From: Opisthocomus hoazin
Lineage: Eukaryota; Chordata; Aves; Opisthocomiformes; Opisthocomidae
Direction: 5' to 3'
Assembly (NCBI RefSeq): GCF_030867145.1
Contig: NC_134440.1
Span: 1,612,001-1,676,000 of the forward strand
DNA length: 64,000 bases
Shown piece by piece: positions 56,501 to 64,000 of the stretch. The notes below the pieces were generated by a model, which did not search any database, was not told the DNA's origin, and saw only the letters and a list, made by a program, of their open reading frames with translations. Position numbers and translations under genes: made by a program. Position 1 is the stretch's first letter; the number at the start of each line of letters is the position of its first letter.

Positions 56501-59500
56501 GGAGGTAAGACACCAACCTGTCTATTGAATGGTCTTGATAACGGCCACGATCCCTGTGATCAAAGTCATGGAAGCGATCCTGGCGACTGAAATCTGAATG
56601 GTACCTATCATTCATTGCCATTCGTTTTGCCTCTGGCCAGTATGGATCATCTCTCCTGAACAAAAGAAAATTTTCATTTTAGTCAAGATAACGGCTTTCG
56701 ATATTGTTCCCTCCTTCCAAACTGTGCAAACCAGAAGAAGGGTAATTAAGTTTCCTGGTTTCAGCTGGGATAGAGTTAATTTTCTTCCCAGTAGCTGCTG
56801 TGTTTTGGATTTGGTATGAGAAGAATGTTCAGAGGGAGCTGAAAAACTTTAGAGAGGATAGTTTGACTGGGGCTGTTAAACATGATGATCTCAACGCAAT
56901 CAACAACTGCTGATTAATGGAAGCCGAGAGCATACGGATAGCTTTTTATAGCACAGGCTGATGAGACAGAACCTGGCAGCGTTTTCCACTTGTATCATTT
57001 GTACTTGCTGGCTTTACCTGCCATCTATGTCATACGGTCTTCTCATTGCAGACCGACGTTCCTGTTCATAGCGCAGTTGCTCATGCTGGCGTCGCAGCTC
57101 TTCTCTTTCTCGCTGAATGCGATCTTGTTCTCTTCTCCTTTCATGCTCTATGTGCATTCGTTCTCTTTCCAGTCTTTCTCTTTCCATCCGCTCGCGTTCA
57201 AGACGCTGCCTTTCAATTTCCAGTCTCTCACGAGCAATCTCAAGCCTCTCCCTTTCTTCTCGTTCCCGGATAGTCTGCAGGTGCTGCTGTCTCTCCCGAC
57301 GCTCACGTGTGCTATTTTAACAGAAATAAAAAAGTTACAGATCTAATATTTCAACAAATAAAGGAAGTTAAAAAGGCAAAAAGAAAAAAAAGAAAAAAGA
57401 AGAATTAAAAACCAAAACCACAGTGACTGCAAACTTGTGTCAGATCCTTGAAATTATACCTGGGGGTGGAGGTGGGAGGGAGGACACAGAGGGAAGACAC
57501 TCAGCGTACACGTGAATTACTCGTATTTAGAGATTTATTGTACTACTTCCACAAAACCCACCTGTGGGGTCAAATAATCCTATATGGTCCGAAGAATTTG
57601 AATCCAAATGCCCCAAGCTCATTCTGTCTACTCAAATAAAATATCCAACTCTTAAGAAGCCAGAATGGTATGCTACATAATACGACTCCACTAAGGCTAA
57701 GAAATCTACCTAAGAGAGAGAAACTTTTTCCCCTACAGTAAGAATGATGAAAGCATTTTCTGCCTGTCCAATTCAACTTAATTCCAGTTATTAATGAAGT
57801 TTTCTAATGAGTGGAAAATGTTTTAACATGGAATTCAGGGAACAGTTTTAGCAAGGAATGCGAAGGATGACCATTACCACCTTTATCCTGTATCACGAAT
57901 ACAGAAATAAAACCCCACCAAAAAAAATGAAATACCTGAATTAGGTTCTTAACTAAAAAGATACAATGTGGCAACTTTGAAGGCTTGCTGAAAAACCCCC
58001 CAGTTTCTCTATAGGCACAATGTATTTAAATACAAAAATATTAATCTAGTTTTATTTCAAGTACTATGGAGACCGAATGCTGTTACAAGAATGACAAGGT
58101 CTGATTCTGAGAAAGACAACTTTTCTCCTGGTCTTTCCCTGTATATTTGAGTGTAGCGAGTTTAGAATTATCATTTCACCTCAACTTTAATGCATGCTCA
58201 GCTAACGAGAGCAGCATACTTAAATCAATCTAAACCACAAAATCTATAAAGTGGAAAAAGAACAAAAAACAAATTGCATTTTTTTCCCCCAAAAAACAAT
58301 TTCAAACTTAACAGAGTCAATAATTGGAGCTTTCCCTATTCCAATAGATATGTGACGCACAAATATATAAAAAAACACAAGTAAAAAATAAATCAAACCT
58401 CTCTTTACCTCTTAGCCATTTTAATTAAAAAAAATATCATATTAATTCTAGAAAAAAAAAAAATTCAAACAATTTCACTGTTGGTCTTACCGGCGCTGCT
58501 CTGCCTCTCTCATCTTTCGCTGTGCTTTAATTTTGTCAAATGGCACAATGCCTTGTCTCTCTCTGCTCTCTGATTTGCGATCCTGGCTCTTAATGCTCTG
58601 TATTTAATATTGAAATAGAGAAACTTAATGCAGTACATTTATTAAAGGCCAAATATCCCAGACGATATTCTAAACTCTGTTTCCATTCATACATATCATG
58701 TCTCAAAGCTTGGTCCCTGCATTTTTAAAAAAAGCTGTTGGATTTTCAACACTACAGACACACATTATATTATCACAATAATACTTACCTCCTCACATTT
58801 GTTTGGCAGGATTTCATTGCTGAATATGGTACCAGCCATATGAAATGTATTTTACTAATTAAGATCTAAACCCACGTTTTAGAAACTCTAATTGGACAGA
58901 CAAGCGTAAGCTACAGGTATTTTGGCAGGATTCAGTATTTGTTTCCGAGGAAAACTGATGCATAGTGTTTCCCATGCAGAAACATTACTTACTCTGTCTT
59001 TTGATGCAGTTGATGTTTTCACACTAATAACAGGTTCTCCTTTGGATTTATCCATTACTACCGTTCTTTCTGTTCCTTTACTTCCTAAATAAATCAGAGG
59101 TTGAGGGGAAAGAGATGGAAAAACAAATCAAACTACATAACCTAGACCACTCATTGCTATGCCATAAGTTATATTCTCTAAAATGTGAAAATGGGCATTT
59201 AACACTCTTCAAAAATCTTTTTTTTCACTATACCTATTGCAGGTGGTTCTGTTATGGATGACACAATGTCAAACACCCTCCCCTTGGCTTCTTTATACCT
59301 TCTGGATTTCCAACTAAGAACTGGACATTATAATTCTAGAGTATTGGCAGTTGTCTGGATAGAAGTACCAACAATTAGTTATTCATACTTCACCATATCT
59401 TTTACTCTATGAAGAAAAGAATAGCCAAATTACCTGACTTCATAGTTTTAGGTTGATCTGATGAACTAGACTTCATTTCATCTTTATCTTTTTTTTCCTT

Positions 59501-62500
59501 TTCGTCTTTGTCTTCTGTCTTTTTAGGATCATCTTTTTCGTCAGATTTCTCATCCCTTTTAACACTGCCAGGTCTATAGATAGATATTGGTATAGATTAG
59601 ACTAATAGAGAGTAAGAAAAAGAAAGGAAAATTAAAGGAGAATGCTAGCAACACAGCAACAAAGTAGAATTCTGATGTGGTAAAACAGTCATAATTAGAT
59701 TTCTAAATATTTACTTCTGCAAGTTCCTACACCATAAAATAAGACAATCAGACCATGCTGTGCACTTGTCATAAAACCTTGGCCATGATTCAGGTATATG
59801 AACTGGAGGCAAAAGGAAAAATTCACCCAACCATGTGCTTAATGCCCACAAAGTTTCTTATGCAACATGACAACTATGAAACACCAATGTGAACCTAGTT
59901 GTTGGGCAACTAGGTGAAATAAAGGCAAAAACTGCTCAGCAAATAGCATTTAATAGGAGTTATGCCTCAAGAAGATAATTACAGCAAAGGACTTCGTGTC
60001 CTATTCACCCTCTTAGTGTCCTTTTCAGCTACTTTGAATAACGCTAGAGAGAAAAAAGTGCTGAAGAGGACCATGTTCTGGAAACCGGATCTTGGACAAC
60101 CGATCTTCAACTGCTTGTGATCCCAAACCACATGAGAAAGCCCTATTCCAATGAGAGAAAAATTTAACAAAGAAACAGTGACATACCAATCAAAATTCTC
60201 AGATGGCCTTTTCTGTACATTTATGACATGAAAGTACCACAATCTTTACTAAAAACCAAATACAGCTACATTAAAAGGTATGCTTGAAAATACAATTTTT
60301 CAATGCCTATCTTAAAGCACCTAGCAGAAATGTGTTAAGTTAGGCACTGAACATCAACAGACATTTATCTTGTAGTAAAAGCTGGAAAAACACACCTATC
60401 GCTCTTCTTGACCATTTCCCACAGAAATTCTTCCTGTAACTTTGTTTTTCCTGACAAATCAACATAGACTGAGGAACAGCAAAATACCTTTGGACAGACA
60501 ATATTTAAAACAGTACCTGTCACTGACTGTTTCTTTCTTTGCTTCATTTTCTTTCTTTTCACTTGGCTTCTTCCCAGCAGGTTCATTTTTTGCCTGAAAT
60601 TTATATTGCACATCATCAGCTGAGAATGTGGTCTTGATCATTTGTACAATCTGATAGTAACGGGTTATCTTTGAGGATCACTACTCACTTTTTCTACTGA
60701 AATTATCTTCCCATGTAACTCTGTTTTGTGGAGGTGCGTAATACACGTTGTTGCTTCCTCAGCTGTAGACATCGTAACAAAGCCGTAACAGCGAGCACCA
60801 GGACTGCGAGCATTGGTGACCACTTTTGCACCCACCACCTTTCCAAAACAAAGAGGTATTACACACTCACTTACAAGTGCTTGTCATTTAACATCAAACA
60901 GTACAAGCTCCATTTTCACTGTTTTATTCCTGTCCATGATCATTCAGGAAACTTCTCTTTTTTAAGAGATTAGCAAACACAAAAGTACAAAAGGAGCACT
61001 GCTTGGAGTCAATCATGCTTCTGTTGCCAATGCAATGCTGCAAAAGCTGAATCAATAGACGGGAGCCAAAGACTGAATTTTCTTCTGAAGAAAGCCCGTT
61101 TAGGGGAAAAAAAAAAAAAGGAAAAAAAGCTAACTTTACCCTTTATATCAACATCATCATTTTGCTTAAGTATAAAGGAGTCAAAATTTGTAAGCCAATT
61201 TCCATGCACATGCTAATGCTAGCTCAACCGCTAAGTCGCATCTCCCCTCGAAAAATGTTTTCATGTCACTGCTGAGAGGCAGACCCACGCTACCTACAAT
61301 CTTATTTAAGAAACAGGAAGGTTCCTCAAAAAGTGTAACTTGAAAAAGCCCACATAAAACACCTGTTTTCATAAATGGTGCATACTTATGCCCATACATT
61401 CAATACAGCTCACTTTAATATTACAGAAATCAGGATTCCACAGAGGTATCATATTTTAAAGTACAGCTGAATAAAGAACATACTTTTGAGCATTTGATTT
61501 ATTGCGGATGTACATCTACTTCTAGGAAGGTCTGCCTCTGCTAATACTCCGAAGAAAATCACAGTACTTTTATTTACAAAACTAAATGTTACCATGGCAT
61601 CTAAGCAGAGCCAAATACTGGGCTGGCTGTCGCACAGTTTTTAATTACATTTACAATTTTGTGGTATGTCTCTATGATTAATATTCTAAGTTACCAGATG
61701 GAATTCTGAACAAAAAATGGAAGGACAGTATTGCACTTTTATCACTACAAGTAACGTTAAAAAGGTTTTACTAGTCTCATGACTTTCTGAAACTCAAAGC
61801 CATGTTACACTTCATCCATTTTTATATCTATTGTCAAGCCACATTGAAGTTCTAGAGTATTTTCACTTGTTGAATGTTCAATGGCACATTGCTAGCACAC
61901 ACAGTTTGCTTTTACTACAATCTGCTGACAGACATCTTTAAATAAGCTTCAAAGGTTTAACAAAAATCCTTACTGGTGTCTCTAATATCAGTCTTCTATT
62001 AAACTAGCTCTTTCCATTTCTCGACTGGCAAAGAGATTTAACTTGCCATTTTGTCTATCAGTAGTAACAACTGCAGGACACCCCAGCCCCCCAAAACAAA
62101 TCAAACCACCCCCCCCACCCCCCCCCCCCGCCAACTACCCAAACAAGTGCTTTTTAAAGCAACTGGCAACTCTAGACAAAAAGAAAAAACAGGTACCCGG
62201 ACAATTCTTAAGATATTCCTCAATAATTATGTTTCAACACTTACTGCCTGTTTCACTTAGCCCTAAGGAAGTCTTTAATAAGCAATGTTAACTTCACTGT
62301 TGACTGAGTTTCCAATGGGTGAAGGTACTATACTACAGCACAGGAGACAGAAGTATACATAAACAGTCATTGACTGTTTCAAATAAAGCACCATAAATGG
62401 AATTTTGTATTTGTTTGGAAGTGAGCGACAAACTAAAAAAGCAGTCATTCAGCGTGCACTTCAGCAATTTTTTCCTTGATTTCCCACAGTATTTTTGATA

Positions 62501-62711
62501 ATTTGATTCCTTTCACTAGTATTTTCAGTGACAGGAGCTTAAGAGTCTTAGTAAGACAGTTTCAAGTGAACAAAAAAAACCAAATGAAACCAAACCAAAA
62601 AAACCCTTACCTTCCCATATTTGCTAAAGAGGTTCTTCAAATCTGTAGCTCTGGTAGTGGAAGCCAGTCCACTCACCCAAAAGTTTCTACCAGAACTGCT
62701 AGCAGTGCGAC
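53466..62711 (-). CDS. SAFB: SAFB, scaffold attachment factor B (3' thirteen coding exons)
   Basis: SAFB is a nuclear matrix and RNA-binding protein acting in chromatin organisation, splicing and transcriptional repression. Thirteen exons, all phases consistent, give about 519 residues, against about 510 expected from the RRM to the end of 915-residue human SAFB. Order: RRM ([22 protein letters not shown]1 RCYGFVTM), a lysine/glutamate linker, [16 protein letters not shown], a long RE-rich coiled coil, [31 protein letters not shown], then a Gly/Arg-rich tail ending [11 protein letters not shown]. The N-terminal SAP domain lies past the right edge. Mammals have SAFB and SAFB2 side by side; I cannot tell which one this equals, or whether a second copy exists beyond the window. 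Confidence 0.93.
53719..53770 (-). CDS. SAFB: SAFB exon, Gly-rich (52 nt)
   Basis: Reads [17 protein letters not shown]. Acceptor TTTTTAG, donor GTAAGA. The next intron is only 123 nt and reads TAA at once if retained. Confidence 0.9.
53896..54008 (-). CDS. SAFB: SAFB exon (113 nt)
   Basis: Reads [20 protein letters not shown], then [17 protein letters not shown], matching the [13 protein letters not shown]...HxRWQGG region. Confidence 0.93.
54009..54751 (-). other. SAFB intron
   Basis: AT-rich; no repeat or exon recognised. Confidence 0.5.
54752..54873 (-). CDS. SAFB: SAFB exon (122 nt)
   Basis: Reads [20 protein letters not shown], then [20 protein letters not shown]. Acceptor CTTTTAG, donor GTTAGT. 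Confidence 0.93.
54874..55969 (-). other. SAFB intron filled by a CR1 copy
   Basis: About three quarters of this intron is the CR1 element at 54952-55790. The remainder near the microexon is AT-rich. Confidence 0.7.
54952..55790 (-). mobile_element. CR1 LINE 3' portion, same strand as SAFB
   Basis: Minus strand reads [46 protein letters not shown] and [17 protein letters not shown], with frame damage around 55440. The 3' tip is CTCAGAATCATTTAGGTTGG. About 840 bp, older than the 10 kb copy. Confidence 0.93.
55970..56012 (-). CDS. SAFB: SAFB microexon (43 nt)
   Basis: Reads [14 protein letters not shown] between acceptor TTTGTAG and donor GTAAGT. It aligns with the SAFB segment REGSRSMMGER. 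Skipping would shift the frame. Confidence 0.9.
56013..56517 (-). other. SAFB intron
   Basis: AT-rich, nothing recognised. Confidence 0.5.
56518..56655 (-). CDS. SAFB: SAFB exon [11 protein letters not shown] (138 nt)
   Basis: Reads [20 protein letters not shown], then [20 protein letters not shown] and DHSID. A highly conserved SAFB C-terminal region. Acceptor GTTCAG, donor GTTGGT. Confidence 0.95.
56656..57017 (-). other. SAFB intron with LTR fragment
   Basis: Holds the LTR-end fragment at 56753-56834; otherwise unremarkable. Confidence 0.5.
56753..56834 (-). mobile_element. Avian LTR end fragment
   Basis: TCCTGGTTTCAGCTGGGATAG, AGTTAATTTTCTTCCCAGTA and GTGTTTTGGATTTGGTATGAG blocks, a common avian LTR 3' end read in reverse. 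The far end fades into unique sequence; no coding part. Confidence 0.6.
57018..57311 (-). CDS. SAFB: SAFB coiled-coil exon (294 nt)
   Basis: A long Arg/Glu-rich helix ([49 protein letters not shown]), then [12 protein letters not shown]. About 98 residues with heptad-like spacing. The plus-strand ORFs here (Ser/Leu-rich) are antisense shadows. Confidence 0.95.
57312..58490 (-). other. SAFB intron, AT-rich
   Basis: A/T-rich with several short A runs on the plus strand (about 57380-57415 and 58430-58465). No exon or interspersed repeat recognised. Confidence 0.5.
58491..58597 (-). CDS. SAFB: SAFB exon entering the coiled coil (107 nt)
   Basis: Reads [16 protein letters not shown], then [19 protein letters not shown]. 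The SKSQDRKS-type motif precedes the RE-rich helix in SAFB. Confidence 0.92.
58598..59433 (-). other. SAFB introns flanking the 92-nt exon
   Basis: Two short introns, 58598-58992 and 59085-59433. Nothing beyond splice signals recognised. Confidence 0.45.
58993..59084 (-). CDS. SAFB: SAFB exon [16 protein letters not shown] (92 nt)
   Basis: Reads [19 protein letters not shown], then [12 protein letters not shown], a block strongly conserved in SAFB and SAFB2. Donor GTAAGT. Confidence 0.94.
59434..59573 (-). CDS. SAFB: SAFB charged-linker exon (140 nt)
   Basis: Reads [39 protein letters not shown] and QPKTMKS. Low-complexity K/D/E-rich. Acceptor TCTATAG, donor GTAATT. Confidence 0.9.
59574..60516 (-). 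other. SAFB intron
   Basis: AT-rich; no repeat or exon recognised. Confidence 0.5.
60517..60593 (-). CDS. SAFB: SAFB exon after RRM (77 nt)
   Basis: Reads [18 protein letters not shown], then KKETVSD. Lysine-rich and charged, starting with the KNEP motif that follows the SAFB RRM. Confidence 0.93.
60689..60838 (-). CDS. SAFB: SAFB exon: second half of RRM (150 nt)
   Basis: 50 codons: [40 protein letters not shown] and LHGKMISVEK. RNP1 is RCYGFVTM. Phase 0 at both ends; donor GTGAGT. Confidence 0.96.
60839..62610 (-). other. SAFB intron splitting the RRM
   Basis: 1.8 kb intron. Contains a C-rich run on the plus strand at 62108-62130 (G-rich in the SAFB transcript). No exon or mobile element recognised. 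Confidence 0.5.
62108..62130 (+). repeat. Poly(C) tract (poly(G) in the SAFB RNA)
   Basis: CCCCCCCCACCCCCCCCCCCC-type run; G-quadruplex-prone in the SAFB pre-mRNA and prone to sequencing error. Confidence 0.75.
62611..62711 (-). CDS. SAFB: SAFB exon: start of RRM (101 nt)
   Basis: Reads [17 protein letters not shown], then [16 protein letters not shown], holding RNP2 (FWVSGL). Acceptor CTATTTAG, donor GTAAGG. Confidence 0.95.
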
Positions 62712-64000
62712 CTAAATAGAAAAACAAACAAAACCAAAAACATACCCCAAATCCTCATTATTTCAGCAACTACTTCTGAATTAAAATGGAGCAGTTCCAC
62801 AAATCTTTTATTTATTTTAAAATCACAGAGCAAATGAAATGCAACACCTAATATTATCTCCCCATGATTCACATTCCTTACTGCAAGTAGTATCACAAGT
62901 CCAAAAACTTTAGGATTGAACTACAAGCTTTGATACATGCAACAGAAGTGTGTCACGTCATTCTTCAAGAAAGAAGCTGGACTAAGGCATCTCTGAAGTC
63001 ACTGTGGCTCTTCAGAGCATGCCTGGATAGATCCCAGTAACTCTGCACTCACAGGAAAAGACAGACCACCTGCCAGAGTTGCAGGAACTGTGTTAGTACC
63101 CATGTATACTCATGTCTTGCTCTCCTTATGTCAACTCAAAAGGAATGACGATGGGATACCTTACCTCTCCAGGAAGGACATTCACCATAAAGCAAGCAAG
63201 AAAATTTCTCTCCTATTTTTGCCCACACAGATTCCACAGTGGGGGTATGAAGCCTGTGACTTCAGTTACAGTAGTCACAAAAGACCTAGCTTTTTTTAAC
63301 TATGGAAGAACTACAGGAACACCCGTCCAATTTGGCATCTAAACTAGACAGATAATTTTACAAATACTTACGTACTTGTAAAGTCTGAAAACCCAGTATC
63401 TAGTGATTAAAACGTGTTCAAGCTGAACTCCAAGTTTTAGCATTTGCATTTCAGTGTGAAGCACTTATGCAGGGATACAGTTTCCAGTCTCCTTTGAGAT
63501 GTCTTTACTGTTCTTTTATGTCTTGGTAGCTTTCAGTTCCAAGGCTTCAATCAATGGAGTGAAGCAGGTTTCAGTCCAACTACTTACACACCATCTGCCT
63601 TTTTTTTTTTTGTGTGCGATACATGGAATTTCTCAAAACTGCTTTCATTGAGGAGAGACATTTCTTGCAGAACCTTTCTAAAAATGCTATTTTATTTGTG
63701 TGTCCCTCCATCTCTTACTTCCTGACAATTTTTGTCATTGTGTCAAACATGAGCTTAGCACTGAGAACACTGTTGTTAATATTTACACAAGTTGCCTACA
63801 GAAGCATGCCATCATTTGTGCCAATCTCTTTGAAAAAAGAGGTCTTTTGTATAAAGGAGTCTAAGTCTACACCTGTCATCTTCTAGTCTCAAGAACCACA
63901 CGGACACAGGTGTGTCATGAGTGCAAACACATGGGAGATACACTGTCTTAGTGTTTCAAAAAGCTCAGCAGTAGGCTTTGATACTTTCACTCCACACGCT
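62712..64000 (-). other. SAFB intron, runs off the window
   Basis: No further SAFB exon recognised. A T12 run lies near 63600-63612. The exons for the SAP domain and acidic region must lie beyond 64000. Confidence 0.55.

Noticed and set aside
57046-57320. Ser/Leu-rich plus-strand ORFs
   Set aside because: Exact antisense of the Arg/Glu-rich SAFB coiled-coil exon.

Overview
The window is vertebrate nuclear DNA, almost certainly from a bird. Genes are split into small exons with canonical GT..AG introns. The dominant repeats are 5'-truncated CR1 LINEs, several still carrying the ATTCTGTG-type 3' tail, plus LTR fragments of a type common in avian genomes. Gene density and GC-rich CpG islands suit a gene-rich avian microchromosome. 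The species cannot be told from the sequence. No operons, CRISPR arrays, tRNA or rRNA genes were seen.

Layout: (1) 1 to about 33.2 kb, plus strand: the 3' three quarters of CELF5, an RNA-binding CELF/Bruno-like splicing and mRNA-decay regulator. Ten coding exons (12164-29956) give 371 residues: the end of RRM1, all of RRM2, the divergent linker and RRM3. The first exons lie upstream of the window. A long 3' UTR follows. (2) 35.4-39.3 kb, minus strand: five exons of an HSD11B1L-type short-chain dehydrogenase gene. All usable splice sites and the reading frame survive, but there are two in-frame stops, one replacing the catalytic tyrosine codon, and the N-terminal nucleotide-binding exon was not found. 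I call it a pseudogene. (3) 41.0-41.8 kb: a CpG island, a head-to-head promoter with an NRF1 palindrome and an E-box. (4) 41.56-46.16 kb, plus strand: complete MICOS13 (QIL1), four coding exons, 111 residues. (5) 53.2-62.7 kb, minus strand: the 3' half of SAFB, thirteen coding exons from the RRM to the C-terminus. The 5' half, with the SAP domain, lies beyond the right edge.

The block HSD11B1L (head-to-head) MICOS13 (tail-to-tail) SAFB has the order and orientation I know from human 19p13.3. CELF5 as the next gene, where human has RPL36 and LONP1, marks a different flank. The genes do not form one pathway. CELF5 and SAFB are nuclear RNA-binding proteins, and MICOS13 is a mitochondrial inner-membrane protein.

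Most notable observations: the decayed HSD11B1L with a stop exactly at its catalytic Tyr; two perfect RFX X-box motifs 46 bp apart in a CELF5 intron; an 87-nt stop-free, frame-preserving CELF5 intron (exitron candidate); a GU-rich stretch in the 3' UTR of CELF5, itself a GU-binding protein; a perfect 23-bp-stem hairpin at 48.3 kb; and an intragenic CpG island beside a CELF5 linker exon. I found no wholly new gene system.
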